Below, in pieces: positions 6,725 to 15,620 of a stretch of DNA of 35,128 nt. The notes below the pieces were generated by a model. The model saw nothing but the letters and a program-made list of their open reading frames with translations. It searched no databases and had not been told where the DNA came from. Numbering within the stretch: the stretch's first letter is position 1; each line of letters starts with the position of its first letter. Made by a program: the position numbers and the translations under genes. The DNA is from a virus, in the IMG/VR virus record IMGVR_UViG_3300047316_000240, positions 1 through 35,128 of that record; one strand, given 5' to 3'.

Positions 6725-8526
6725 TAGCCGCCGACCTTGATTCTCGGCTTGCCATCAGGGCCGCGCTCCCACATGACGGGCGCACTCGGACCTGGCGCAC
6801 TCGGACCCGGCGCTTGTCCAGGCACGAACGGCACCGTCTCTTTGCGGGCGGCGTCCCGGATCCGCATATTCGCCCGCCCTTGGGCCGTCATGGCTTTGAT
6901 CGTCCCATCGCCCCACCAGCCTTGGAGCCCCTGGGCCGCCACCTCACGCGCGTCGTTGGTGGGCGTCATGCCGTTCTGTTCGACGGTCGCCACATCCGAG
7001 GTCAACTGCGCGATCTGCCCGGTCAACTGCGTGGCCAGTTGTTGCGCGGCTGGGCCTTTGTAGCCGGCTTGGGCCGCTTTCAGATTGGCTTGGCTCAGGA
7101 TGCCGATGCCGAGCCCGTCCCACTGACTCGATAACGCATCCACCTTGTCATACATCGCCAGGCCCGAGCGCACGGCGATGTCGAGCCGCACGCCTTGCGG
7201 ACTGTTCTGCGTGTTGATGAGTTTTTTCGCCGCGAGATAGTTCTGTCGCAGCTCTGAGTAGTTGACGCCTCGATTTTTGAGTTCCGCGAGCACATCGCCG
7301 TACAGCCCATTGCGCTGCAAGCCTTCGGGGTCCGAGGGTAGCGTGCCATCCGCCACGCCATCCGCGATGGCCTTGATGTCGGAGCGGCGGCGCGTCTTCT
7401 CATCCAGATTCGCCTGGGCGTTTTGCAGATTCAGCGCTGCGAGGGCTTGCGCGATCGGATCTTTTTGCGGGGCGGCTCGGACGACTTGATCGGCGGGCAC
7501 CGGTTTCTGATTGAATGACCACAAGCCGGTCGCCGGGTCGTAATTCGGGATATTCGTCGTGCCCTTGATGACGAATCCTTCTCGTGCTTCAAGCCTCGTA
7601 GCTGTTTTTGGCCCGAGGCCGACCGCGATCGCCGACGTCTTGGAGGTCGGCGTCTCGTCTGGCCCCCCGACCTTGGCGGCGTCCATCTTGAGCCACGTCA
7701 GATCGTGTTTCTCCCCGCCGGTATGCAGCACGGCGCCGGACGTGCGGCCATACTGGATCTCGCCTTCCTTTACCGTGTCCGGTGTCTGCAGGCGATCGGC
7801 GTTGCTCACGTACCCTTGCAAATACGCCTTCTGCTGATCGGGCGGCAACGCCTGCATCCGTTGCAGCACGGTGTTGAATTGCTCGGGCGTGAATTGTTTG
7901 GTGTCCAGTCCTTGCTGGGCCATGAAGGTGAGCGCGCCATCAAGCGGCATGTTGATCTGCTCATGGATTTTCAGCGCGCCCTGCGCGACGCCGCCGATAT
8001 AGATCGCCCGCTTCGTCGCCGCCGCTTCCTGTGCGGCTTGCGATTTATCGAGTAAGTCATTTTGCGCTTCGGCGGTCTTGAGGAGATCGGGCGCCTGCGC
8101 GCCGTACCCGCGGCTCGCCAGCCAGTCGTTGAGCGCAGGAATGTCGTACCGATGATCCGGCGTCCGGAACGTGGGCAGTCGCGGCCCTGCTTCGCCCGGT
8201 CCTAACGTGTCGCCGGCGAGCGCGGTATTCAACGCCGCTTTCCCGGCTTGTGCCTGCTGCAGATTGTCGAGCGCGATCTTGTCCGCGGCGAGCTTCGGCG
8301 CGATCTCCTGTTGCCGCAGGATCGTTTGCATGACGTTGCTGCCGGCGTTCGCGATGCCCTGTGCCGCACCGCCGTACGCGCTGGCGACCTGTTCGCCGGC
8401 GCGGGCATTCGCTAAGGCGACCGTCTGCGCGGCCTGCGCTGCCGGATCGCCTTGGTGCGCGAGTAACTGCGCGATGGTGTTCGCGTAGGGCGAACCTTGA
8501 TACGGTTGGTATTGAAACGGAGGCAT
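6724..8526 (-). CDS. Large internal virion (ejection-type) protein
   Basis: A 600-aa protein rich in Ala, Gln and Gly with long predicted helices and few Cys. It is the largest of four consecutive proteins between the connector genes and the fibre, matching the position of the P22 gp7/gp20/gp16 ejection set. The N-terminus (PPFQYQPYQGSPYANTIAQL) is typical of such proteins. No lysozyme or transglycosylase signature was seen. Assignment is by position and composition. Confidence 0.65.
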   Translation of the reverse strand: MPPFQYQPYQGSPYANTIAQLLAHQGDPAAQAAQTVALANARAGEQVASAYGGAAQGIANAGSNVMQTILRQQEIAPKLAADKIALDNLQQAQAGKAALNTALAGDTLGPGEAGPRLPTFRTPDHRYDIPALNDWLASRGYGAQAPDLLKTAEAQNDLLDKSQAAQEAAATKRAIYIGGVAQGALKIHEQINMPLDGALTFMAQQGLDTKQFTPEQFNTVLQRMQALPPDQQKAYLQGYVSNADRLQTPDTVKEGEIQYGRTSGAVLHTGGEKHDLTWLKMDAAKVGGPDETPTSKTSAIAVGLGPKTATRLEAREGFVIKGTTNIPNYDPATGLWSFNQKPVPADQVVRAAPQKDPIAQALAALNLQNAQANLDEKTRRRSDIKAIADGVADGTLPSDPEGLQRNGLYGDVLAELKNRGVNYSELRQNYLAAKKLINTQNSPQGVRLDIAVRSGLAMYDKVDALSSQWDGLGIGILSQANLKAAQAGYKGPAAQQLATQLTGQIAQLTSDVATVEQNGMTPTNDAREVAAQGLQGWWGDGTIKAMTAQGRANMRIRDAARKETVPFVPGQAPGPSAPGPSAPVMWERGPDGKPRIKVGG

Positions 8527-8536
8527 GGTTCAGCCG

Positions 8537-9667
8537 TTACTGCGACGCCTGCAACTGCAGCAGGAATTTCCGGTACCATTCGTCGAAATTTGATTGCTGG
8601 GTCTGCAACCCATAGTTCGCATCGAACACTTTGTTGTTGAAGCCGTAGAGTGCGGCCTGGTCGGCGTCGTGCTGCGCCGACGCGGTGGCGGCATCGGTCG
8701 CGTGCTGCGCGGCACCGATCTTCGAGGTGTACGCCAGTTCCTGCGGCTGGAGTTCTGCCTGCGCGTTGGCGAAGGCCATCTGGAACGGATCGGTGTACTG
8801 CGTCTGGTAGTTCGTGTTGTAATTGGCGATCGCGTTCGCGCGGTTCGCGCCGTACGTCTGCATCGCCTCGTTGTACGGATCGGCGTACTGCGTCTGGTAA
8901 TTCGTTTTGTAGGTGTTGTAGGCGTTGCCGAGGTTCGTCAGGTAGTCCTGCTGTTGGCGACCGTAGACGTTGCCGTACTCCTGGCTCGCGAAATTCTGGC
9001 CGTAGTTGATGAAGTCTTTGATCGTGCCGCCGGTGCCGAGCACGCCGCGGGCGGACGCGGAATTTTCAATCGCGTTCTGGCCCTGCTGGAAGCGCAACTG
9101 ATAACTCGGATCCTTATAGACATCCTCGGCGGTCGGTGCCGTGAAATCGGCGTAACTGAACGCGCCGGGCTTGTCCACCGGCGAGGTGAAATCCCCATAG
9201 GAGAACGCGGGCGGCGGCGTATACGCGGGCGCGTTGAAGGTCGGCGGATTCCCCGCGATATCGGTCGCCGACTGCGAGGGCGGCGGCGGTGAGTACGACG
9301 GCGGCGTATAGCCGCCGCCTGATGAGGGCGCCGGCGGGGTGTACGCGGGCGTCTCGGGCGGCGGCGTATAGCCACCCCCCCCACCACCACCGCTCGGTGC
9401 CTCGGGCGCGGGCGCGGGCGCGACGTCGTTCGGGACGTATCGCGCCATATTGGGATCCCAATGGTAGCCGGCCGGATCGGGACTGCTCGGCGCCGTGCCC
9501 CCCGGATCAAACGTCACATCCGGGTTGTTGACGTTCGGGTCGGTGGTGTCCGCAACGTACATCCCCATCCCGGCATCCCAATGCCAGCCGGCATATTCGT
9601 TGGAGGGGCGATCCGCACCCGGTGCCCAGACGAGATCGGGATTGTTCTGGTTCGGATCGAAAGCCAT
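8537..9667 (-). CDS. Pro/Gly/Tyr-rich virion protein
   Basis: A 376-aa protein in three parts. Residues 1-80 carry two tandem repeats around NNPDLVWAPG … GWHWDAGMGMYV and NNPDVTFDPG … GYHWDPNMARYV. Residues 80-160 are a Pro/Gly/Ser-rich low-complexity region. Residues 175-376 are a helical domain with SYQLRFQQGQNAIENSASAR and repeated NYQTQYxDPF segments; this domain type is frequent in phage virion proteins beside ejection genes. The two N-terminal 35-40-residue repeats may be small binding modules. Confidence 0.7.
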   Translation of the reverse strand: MAFDPNQNNPDLVWAPGADRPSNEYAGWHWDAGMGMYVADTTDPNVNNPDVTFDPGGTAPSSPDPAGYHWDPNMARYVPNDVAPAPAPEAPSGGGGGGGYTPPPETPAYTPPAPSSGGGYTPPSYSPPPPSQSATDIAGNPPTFNAPAYTPPPAFSYGDFTSPVDKPGAFSYADFTAPTAEDVYKDPSYQLRFQQGQNAIENSASARGVLGTGGTIKDFINYGQNFASQEYGNVYGRQQQDYLTNLGNAYNTYKTNYQTQYADPYNEAMQTYGANRANAIANYNTNYQTQYTDPFQMAFANAQAELQPQELAYTSKIGAAQHATDAATASAQHDADQAALYGFNNKVFDANYGLQTQQSNFDEWYRKFLLQLQASQ

Positions 9668-9676
9668 TGGCGGTCC

Positions 9677-10480
9677 TCACTGCTGTGGCGTGTAGCTCCC
9701 AATCGTGGGGTTATAGATGTTCCCGTTGGGATTCAGGTACGGCAGCGGTTGCCGCACGGCGCTCGGCGCGACCATGTTGGAGGTCGGCAGAAACGCCGCC
9801 AGCGTGTTGGCCGGCGCGGCACTGGTGCCGGCCGCGCCGCCGCCGGCCTTCGCGAGTTCCTGCTTGATGCGATCCGGCCAGTAGCCCGCGTTCGCGGTCG
9901 TCCAGCCGCCCGTCTTGGCCACTTGATCGGCCATGTACTCGATGTCGGTCGGGCCGGTGCCGCGCCCGGTCGGCGACACGCCCAGCGTCTTGTAGACGTT
10001 GGTGAGGTTCTGGAGGATGACGTTGCGATCGGTCGGATTGCCCGTGGCCAGCGCGGGGCCACTCGCGCTCGGCGGCGCGGGTGTTCCGGGCGCACTCGGC
10101 GGCGCACTCGCGCCCGGAGTCGGCGACGGCGCGCTGCCTGGCCGCAGCGTCGGGACGTAGGCCGGGATTGGATGCGACGGCATCCCGAGCGATTGCCGGA
10201 TATCGTTCATGCGCGTTTCTCTCGCGGCCCACTGGTCGTAGTTGGCGCGTTGCGTCGCCTCCGATTGCGCTTGCGCCTCCCGATCTTTCTGTTGTTCGAA
10301 CGCGAGCGAGGCGGCGTTGGCGGCAGACGTTTTATCGGCCGCGTAGTTCGCCGCGGAAGCCGTCGAGGCTGCGCCTTCCTTGGCGGCGGTGGCCATCTTG
10401 TGCCCGGCGTAGGCCGCGCCCGCGCCGCCGGCCACGCCCCCCGCAATCGCGATGATCGTCGTCGCGCTGATGGCGCTCAT
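9677..10480 (-). CDS. Ejection-type virion protein with N-terminal membrane helix
   Basis: A 267-aa protein. The N-terminus (ATTIIAIAGGVAGGAGAAYA) is a Gly/Ala membrane-type helix, followed by an Ala-rich helical region (30-95), a Pro/Ser/Ala linker (105-150) and a small C-terminal domain. The start overlaps the upstream stop in ATGA. A Gly-rich hydrophobic start followed by helices is characteristic of small phage ejection proteins. First of the ejection-like set in transcription order. Confidence 0.65.
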   Translation of the reverse strand: MSAISATTIIAIAGGVAGGAGAAYAGHKMATAAKEGAASTASAANYAADKTSAANAASLAFEQQKDREAQAQSEATQRANYDQWAARETRMNDIRQSLGMPSHPIPAYVPTLRPGSAPSPTPGASAPPSAPGTPAPPSASGPALATGNPTDRNVILQNLTNVYKTLGVSPTGRGTGPTDIEYMADQVAKTGGWTTANAGYWPDRIKQELAKAGGGAAGTSAAPANTLAAFLPTSNMVAPSAVRQPLPYLNPNGNIYNPTIGSYTPQQ

Positions 10481-11151
10481 GGCGTCCTCCGCTGCAGCGA
10501 GCCGGTGCCGAACACGAGTTGAATGAGGCGCGCCTCGTCGCCGGTCCCGTAGTTCTCGAAGATGGCGCGTGAGTGAAAGAGCGGCGCCGGAAAGAGCACG
10601 AGCCGATTCGGTTGCGCTTTCACACGCGCCCACTCCTCCCACCGATCGGGGTCGCGCCACGTCACGCCTTCGGCGAACAGGTCGGCCGCCGTGGTCGCCG
10701 TGCTCGCCGTCGCGCCCGTGATCCGATCGCGCCAGAAGGCGGTCCCGTCGCCGATCAGCGGATGCGCGGTCAGGTAGAGAATGCCCGACCAGTCGCCCAT
10801 GTCGCGGTCGGTGTGGAGGAAGTTGGGTTCGACTTGGCCGGCCGGGCTCTGTCGAAAGAACGTCATGCGCGGCTGGGCGTCCGGATAGCGCGCCGTGATC
10901 CAGTCGGCAAGCGTGGGATCCTCACAGGGCGCGATCCCGTGAAACGGCAGCGGCCCGACCATCACCGTCTGAAACGGCAACGCGAGCACGGCGTCCCGGT
11001 ACGTGGGCAGATCCGGGATCACGCCATCGGCGATCTGCAGGGCATCGAGCCCGAGCCGTCCGGTGGGCGCCGGCGTCGTGTCAGTCGCCATCTCCCCACG
11101 GACCCCTTTCTCGTGCAGGTGTTGGCGCGCCTCCTCGAAGGACAGCAGCAT
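10477..11151 (-). CDS. 2OG-Fe(II) oxygenase-like protein (DUF6445-like)
   Basis: A 224-aa protein. H113-x-D115 (FLHTDRDMGDWSGILYL) and H193 (LFPAPLFHSRAIFENY) fit the HxD…H iron-binding triad of 2-oxoglutarate/Fe(II) dioxygenases, as in the DUF6445 group common in phages. A GGAGGTTG ribosome binding site precedes the ATG. The substrate is unknown. It lies between connector and ejection genes beside an acetyltransferase, so modification of a virion or host protein is possible but unproven. Confidence 0.65.
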   Translation of the reverse strand: MLLSFEEARQHLHEKGVRGEMATDTTPAPTGRLGLDALQIADGVIPDLPTYRDAVLALPFQTVMVGPLPFHGIAPCEDPTLADWITARYPDAQPRMTFFRQSPAGQVEPNFLHTDRDMGDWSGILYLTAHPLIGDGTAFWRDRITGATASTATTAADLFAEGVTWRDPDRWEEWARVKAQPNRLVLFPAPLFHSRAIFENYGTGDEARLIQLVFGTGSLQRRTP

Positions 11152-11592
11152 TTACAACCTCCGGAAATACATGCGCTCCACCGGCGTGTAGCCCAGCCGG
11201 TCATAGAGCTGTTCGACGCGGGGGGAGGGGGCGACGAGTTCCAGCGCCTCCGCGCCGTGCGCGCGCGCCCAGCCCTCGGCATCGCGCAAGAGACGGACGC
11301 CGACCGCGCCGCGTTGATCGGGATCGACCCACCACACGAGTTCGATCGCTTTACGCACGCCACTCATGTAATGCGTGTAGAGCAGCACCGCGAGCATCCC
11401 CACGAGATCGCCGCTCGCCGGATCCTCCGCGACGAACACGATGCTGTCATCGCCGCTCACCATACGCGTCGTGAGCGCGCGTACCGACGTGGGCGACTGC
11501 GCGACGGTGGCCGCGTACGTCGTCTGCGATCGGAAGCGCTCCCCCATCAGGACGATCGCCTCGACGTCGGCGAGGGTGGCTGGCCGGCGCAC
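11152..11592 (-). CDS. GNAT-family N-acetyltransferase
   Basis: A 146-aa protein with the full GNAT layout: MRRPATLADVEAIVLMGERF at the N-terminus, a central beta strand (DLVGMLAVLLY), the acetyl-CoA loop region (WWVDPDQRGAVGVRLLRDAE) and the end AHGAEALELVAPS…YDRLGYTPVERMYFRRL. It would transfer an acetyl group from acetyl-CoA to an amine. The GTG start overlaps the upstream TAG as TAGTG. GNATs occur in many phage structural clusters with unknown targets. Confidence 0.85.
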   Translation of the reverse strand: MRRPATLADVEAIVLMGERFRSQTTYAATVAQSPTSVRALTTRMVSGDDSIVFVAEDPASGDLVGMLAVLLYTHYMSGVRKAIELVWWVDPDQRGAVGVRLLRDAEGWARAHGAEALELVAPSPRVEQLYDRLGYTPVERMYFRRL

Positions 11593-12062
11593 TAGACTTG
11601 CTCCACCACGGCGGCGAATCGGTATTTCATCGTGCCCGGCGTGTTGCTCACAGACGTCGTGCGGTACGTCACGCTGCTCGCCTGATCGGTCATCAGCAGC
11701 GCCGTACCCGTCAGCACACTCGCTAACGTGTTGCCCGTCAGCGGCGTCGTCGTCACCGACAGCGCCAGCCCGCTCTCGGTATAGCCGATGGTCACGCTGA
11801 CGGAACTGCTGACCGGATCCACGGTCGTGATCCGCAGGTACCAGCTCACGCGGACCAAGCCCCCCGTCAAGGCGGGCGTCGGAAACGCCGTCAGGCCAAT
11901 CGAGGCGTTCTGCGCCGTCTTGTTGACGCGCGTTCCCAGCACGGTCGGTTGCGACGACACCACGCCGAAGAGCGCGAGTAACCAGCGCGTCCAGTCCGCG
12001 GTCGCCGCGCCCGTCTTGGGATTCGTGATCGGGGCAATCGTCGGCGGGGGATCGAGTTGCAT
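11592..12062 (-). CDS. Tail/connector-region structural protein
   Basis: A 156-aa protein rich in Thr, Ser and Val with alternating strand-like pattern. It follows the gp10-like gene, the position held by the tail needle gp26 in P22, but no long coiled coil typical of a needle is visible. The N-terminus (PPPTIAPITNPKTGAATADW) is common in phage virion proteins of unknown role. The start is 6 bases beyond the gp10-like stop. Confidence 0.6.
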   Translation of the reverse strand: MQLDPPPTIAPITNPKTGAATADWTRWLLALFGVVSSQPTVLGTRVNKTAQNASIGLTAFPTPALTGGLVRVSWYLRITTVDPVSSSVSVTIGYTESGLALSVTTTPLTGNTLASVLTGTALLMTDQASSVTYRTTSVSNTPGTMKYRFAAVVEQV

Positions 12063-12068
12063 AGTGCA

Positions 12069-13520
12069 TCACGTGGCCACATCGTTGTTCAAAAAACACC
12101 CCAAGATCCGCCACGGCACCCCGTCACTCGCCGAGAGTTCCACGACACGATCGCGCGGGATGCCGAGCCGCCAGAAGCGGACGCGCACGCGGGTCTGGCC
12201 GATGCGACCGATCTCCGCCTGTCGTTCGTGGCCGAAAGTGCGCCCGCCGTCGTCGCTGGTGCGCCACATCACGAGCGGGGCGTTACCGGGCGCCACCGCG
12301 TTGCCGACGCCGTTTTCGAGCAACACTTCCGCGACACGCATCGGCACTTGTCGGAATTCGCTGAACACCGCGGGCGTCCGGCGCACGCGCCGAATCGCCG
12401 ACCCATCGAGTTCGGACCCATACGTGACATCCATCGCTTGGATCGTGCCGGTGACGTCATCGCCAATCAGGTGGCGATCGAACGCGTACGTGTGGACGCG
12501 CGGGCGCCACACTTCGAATTGATTGCGCGCGGGGTTCCAATAGCCACGTTCGTGCCACGTGTTCATCGTGAGGTCGTACACCCAGGTGCGTTCGGGCGTC
12601 GGGAAGCGGAGGCAGTAGAACGGATGCCCTTGGTCGGTGTACGTCATCGCTTCCGCGTTGGCGATTCCGCCGGGCAGCAGGGCGTACTGCGCGATCATGC
12701 GTTCGACGGCATACGTGCTCACGCGTTGCGGGTCATAGCCCACGCTGCGCACGACGACGCCGGTCCCTTCGATGGCCTGCGCGAGCCACATGACGGTCGA
12801 TCCGATCGCGGCAGCAGAGAACGGCGCCGCGATGCCGTACTTGAAGTTGAGCCCGACGCGCGGGGCGAGCGGGAACGGATACGCGCCGGCGTTGTACCAG
12901 ATATCGCCCGACACCGACCCCAGTACCCAGATGTCCGGCGGCACGACGATCATCGCCTTCCACGAATCGGGCGCGGTGGACCGCTGCGCGAACTGCGTCG
13001 GATCCCACGTCGTGGCGTCATTGAGATTCGACAGCCACATCCGCCCGGTGTTGATATCGAAGCTGATCACGAAGCCATCGATCATCCCGACGAGCGTGGA
13101 TTTATTCGTGAGCGGTTGTGTGAGCGCATTCGTCGCCAGATTCAGACAGTAGCCATTGCCGCCGCTGCCGATGAACGCCTGATTGCCGATCGTGCCGTTG
13201 AACACGATCTGTGAGGGGTTCGCATCATGGGCCACCGCCCCGTACGCCGCACTGGTCGGCGCCGCGGTCGTGCCGTTGATGCCGTAGAGCGTGCCGCCGA
13301 CGATGGCGAGCGTGCGGCCATTCATCGTGAACAGGCCGCGCGTGGCGGTGTCATTCGGGAGATTGAGAAACGTGGTGAAGCCCGGCGTCGGGTACAGCGC
13401 GGCTTGGACCGCCGCATTCGGCGATTCAATCGCTTCCGGGTACCAATTCATCAGCAACTCACTATCGGCCACGCGCGACGCCGACGTGTACGAGCCGCCG
13501 ACAAACCCACGCCACTCCAT
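12069..13520 (-). CDS. P22 gp10-like packaged-DNA stabilisation protein
   Basis: A 483-aa protein (P22 gp10 is 472 aa). The N-terminus (GFVGGSYTSASRVADSELLM, then NWYPE and YPTPGFTTF) is the signature opening of the gp10-type head-completion/tail-hub family. The remainder is beta-rich with repeated GIxG, VWVLGS-like segments consistent with a propeller-like fold. It caps the portal and retains packaged DNA. GGGGAG lies just before the ATG, which immediately follows the gp4-like stop (TAGATG). Confidence 0.85.
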   Translation of the reverse strand: MEWRGFVGGSYTSASRVADSELLMNWYPEAIESPNAAVQAALYPTPGFTTFLNLPNDTATRGLFTMNGRTLAIVGGTLYGINGTTAAPTSAAYGAVAHDANPSQIVFNGTIGNQAFIGSGGNGYCLNLATNALTQPLTNKSTLVGMIDGFVISFDINTGRMWLSNLNDATTWDPTQFAQRSTAPDSWKAMIVVPPDIWVLGSVSGDIWYNAGAYPFPLAPRVGLNFKYGIAAPFSAAAIGSTVMWLAQAIEGTGVVVRSVGYDPQRVSTYAVERMIAQYALLPGGIANAEAMTYTDQGHPFYCLRFPTPERTWVYDLTMNTWHERGYWNPARNQFEVWRPRVHTYAFDRHLIGDDVTGTIQAMDVTYGSELDGSAIRRVRRTPAVFSEFRQVPMRVAEVLLENGVGNAVAPGNAPLVMWRTSDDGGRTFGHERQAEIGRIGQTRVRVRFWRLGIPRDRVVELSASDGVPWRILGCFLNNDVAT

Positions 13521-14273
13521 CTAGCTCCCCTGATCCGAATCGATGTCGTAATTGCCGAAGCCCTGAAACAGCCACGTCGCATCGATCGCGAGGTCGGTCA
13601 TCCGCACGTTGTTGGTTTTGAGCCAGCCGAGCCCCTCGACCGCACTCGCGCGCAGCTCCGGATCGATCGGCACGTTCTCGCGCCACTCGGGCCAGAGCAC
13701 ACGCGCCAAGTTATCCATCAGCGGGAGGTCGTACCCTTCGGGCACCACCAGCGTGCTACTGGTCGCCGCCGGGTTGTCGATGCCGATGGGCGCATAGACA
13801 CACAGCGTGAGGCCCGATCCGAGCGGCACCGGGTAGAGCGTGGCCAAGCCCAACGTCGTCGTGGGCGGGAGCCCGTTGACCGGCTGGTACCACACGAAGA
13901 CGGGCCGCGCGGCCGGCTGATTTTTTTGCGCGATCCCGATCGCTTGTGCATCCGTCAACGGCGTGAGGGGAGTTTCCTGCGCGAGCGCGCCGGCGCCCGT
14001 CAGCAGGGTCCACGTTAGCGCCTGCGGTTGCGTGGGTCGCGCACACGCCAGATCGCCGCCCACGCCTACGGTGTAGGTCGGATCGTTCGGCACAATCGGC
14101 GTCGTGACGCGCTGGACGCAGGGGATCGTCAACCGCTGGAGCCGCCAGAGGCCGAGCATCGCCTTGAAGCGGAGAAAGCCATCCGCCAGATCCTCCGGCG
14201 ACGGCACGGCATTGCTCTCGATGACGTTGAGTCGCCGAAAACTTGCACAGATGATGTCCGCAACAGTCCCCAT
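13521..14273 (-). CDS. P22 gp4-like head-to-tail adaptor
   Basis: A 250-aa protein (P22 gp4 is 166 aa, so this one is longer). The N-terminus (TVADIICASFRRLNVIESNA, with PSPEDLADGF and LGLWRLQRLTI) matches the helical start of gp4/head-closure proteins. The C-terminus (MDNLARVLWPEW) contains the usual helical end. It directly precedes the gp10-like gene, as in P22. P22 gp4 also has peptidoglycan-hydrolase activity; nothing here shows whether that is retained. Start chosen at ATG 14273. Confidence 0.75.
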   Translation of the reverse strand: MGTVADIICASFRRLNVIESNAVPSPEDLADGFLRFKAMLGLWRLQRLTIPCVQRVTTPIVPNDPTYTVGVGGDLACARPTQPQALTWTLLTGAGALAQETPLTPLTDAQAIGIAQKNQPAARPVFVWYQPVNGLPPTTTLGLATLYPVPLGSGLTLCVYAPIGIDNPAATSSTLVVPEGYDLPLMDNLARVLWPEWRENVPIDPELRASAVEGLGWLKTNNVRMTDLAIDATWLFQGFGNYDIDSDQGS

Positions 14274-14277
14274 GCGA

Positions 14278-14622
14278 TCACGATCCTGCGATCTCGACGT
14301 ATGCGGATCCGCCCACAATCGCCGACGTGATGCGCGCCCGCAGGTACCCGAACGAACCGGCCGGGATGTGGTTGACGAGTTTGCCGGGGCCGGCCGCTGC
14401 CGTGATGCTCACGAGCTGCGCCATCGTGCCGATCGATCCATCCTGCGGATCGTCGGTTTCTTCGATGAGGATCGTCCCCGCCGACACCGCGCCCACCATC
14501 GTCGTGGTGATGGCGAGACTGATCGGGCCGCCGACGACGGCGCACCAGTTCCCGGTGCCGGTCGTGATGGGCGCGCTCTGCGTGCCGAGCAGATATTGAT
14601 TGGCGACGACGGTGTTACTCAT
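14278..14622 (-). CDS. Small virion-region beta protein
   Basis: A 114-aa Thr/Gly/Ile-rich, strand-forming protein (SLAITTTMVGAVSAGTILIE … AGSFGYLRARITS). The start overlaps the upstream TGA (ATGA). It lies between coat and gp4-like genes. Its composition resembles small capsid decoration or fibre-like proteins, but no family is recognised. Confidence 0.65.
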   Translation of the reverse strand: MSNTVVANQYLLGTQSAPITTGTGNWCAVVGGPISLAITTTMVGAVSAGTILIEETDDPQDGSIGTMAQLVSITAAAGPGKLVNHIPAGSFGYLRARITSAIVGGSAYVEIAGS

Positions 14623-14903
14623 GATTTGTGCGCTTTGTGAAACGCCGCGTCCGCCTGCGTCTTGCGCTCCTCGTCTTCTGGGGACTCCACGACTTGCGGC
14701 ACGCCGCCGATCTCGACCCACTTGGGATAGGGCTGCGGCACGGGGCGGCGCAGCTCCACGAGCGCCGCTTCGAGTTCCTCGATCAACTGTTCTTTTTCGT
14801 CCGCGGACAGCGCCGCGATCTGCTCGGCACTCAGGCCGGCCTTCTTGTGCGACGGGTGGCCGGTGCCTCTCGCGGGGGCGGGGATCTCGTTTACGTCAGT
14901 CAT
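14619..14903 (-). CDS. Small charged head-region protein
   Basis: A 94-aa acidic, helical protein (SADEKEQLIEELEAALVEL) with Pro-rich linkers (RPVPQPYPKWVEIGG). GGAG lies 8 bases before the ATG. It is located in the head-gene cluster with coupled translation to the next gene. Function unknown. Confidence 0.65.
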   Translation of the reverse strand: MTDVNEIPAPARGTGHPSHKKAGLSAEQIAALSADEKEQLIEELEAALVELRRPVPQPYPKWVEIGGVPQVVESPEDEERKTQADAAFHKAHKS

Positions 14904-14928
14904 GGATGGCTCCTGCTCCTGTGCGATG

Positions 14929-15522
14929 TCAGCGGCCTTCGGGCTCGGCGACGACACGGGCGAACTTTTTGCGCCGCCCGCGGACCGACTTCGGGACGCC
15001 GCGGACGTCGGTAACGTGCTGGTGGGTTTCCGCGCCGGCCGCGGCGAGTTCATCTTGGGCTTGCTGCGAGAGCCGCTTCGCGGCATGGTTGGCCTCCGCT
15101 GCGGCGTTACCGATCGCTTGTTCGAGACGCTCATGGGCGGCGAGCGCGTCCTGCGCCGTGTCACACCAGCCGTCGCGGATCTTCTGGCGGTACTGATCCT
15201 CGTCCTGCACGGTGAATTCACAGCGCCGATTGAACGACTCCACCGCGAGACACGCCGCGGCGAACGCGCGCTCGTCGCCGGGATACCACTCGGCGGAGGG
15301 GATCACGTCGCGACAGAGCACTTTGCCGAGCGCGTTTTTCTGGGCCTTGTAGAGCATCCGCGGGTAGGGTTCGATGCCGACCGCGCCCATGCCCTTGATC
15401 GGGTGGCCCTGTTCGTCACGCAGCGTCTCGCCCTGCGAGTCCTCCACGTACCGATTGCGCGGCGTGTTCCACCGCGCGAGTTCTCGACCCCACGCACTTT
15501 CGACGGGAATGACGATCGGCAT
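14929..15522 (-). CDS. Conserved-type phage head-region protein
   Basis: A 197-aa protein. The N-terminal half (PIVIPVESAWGRELARWNTP … MLYKAQKN) is compact; the C-terminal half is a long helix followed by a basic tail (KSVRGRRKKFARV). The ATG at 15522 is preceded by GGAG at good spacing; a GTG two codons earlier is less likely. This kind of protein is frequent between coat and connector genes of P22-like phages, role unassigned. Confidence 0.65.
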   Translation of the reverse strand: MPIVIPVESAWGRELARWNTPRNRYVEDSQGETLRDEQGHPIKGMGAVGIEPYPRMLYKAQKNALGKVLCRDVIPSAEWYPGDERAFAAACLAVESFNRRCEFTVQDEDQYRQKIRDGWCDTAQDALAAHERLEQAIGNAAAEANHAAKRLSQQAQDELAAAGAETHQHVTDVRGVPKSVRGRRKKFARVVAEPEGR

Positions 15523-15549
15523 ACACACTCCACGGTGTTGTTAGGAGGC

Positions 15550-15589
15550 GTGGGGTCGGTCGTGTCGCCACAACACCGACCGTCCCCAC
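15550..15589 (-). other. Strong intergenic hairpin in head operon
   Basis: Arms 15550-15562 and 15577-15589 (gtggggtcggtcg / cgaccgtccccac) pair at 12 of 13 positions around a 14-base loop. A second 9-bp inverted pair (cggtgttgt / acaacaccg) is interleaved. There is no U-tract, so this is more likely an RNA-processing or stability hairpin, or a protein-binding site, than a full terminator. Confidence 0.5.
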
Positions 15590-15620
15590 ACCGAGCCACA
15601 GGTACCTTGAACCGGGGGGA

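Noticed and set aside
9461-10522. 353-codon + strand frame opposite ejection-type genes
   Set aside because: Low-complexity Arg/Gly sequence mirrored from the opposite strand genes; no start signal or coupling.
11593-12114. Long N-terminal extension of the GNAT frame (start at 12114)
   Set aside because: It overlaps the structural gene at 11592-12062 and has shadow composition; the GTG at 11592 in TAGTG fits the GNAT domain start.
12057-13214. 385-codon open frame on the + strand opposite the gp10-like gene
   Set aside because: Arg/His/Asp-rich shadow composition, no ribosome binding site; the minus strand encodes a recognisable gp10-like protein.
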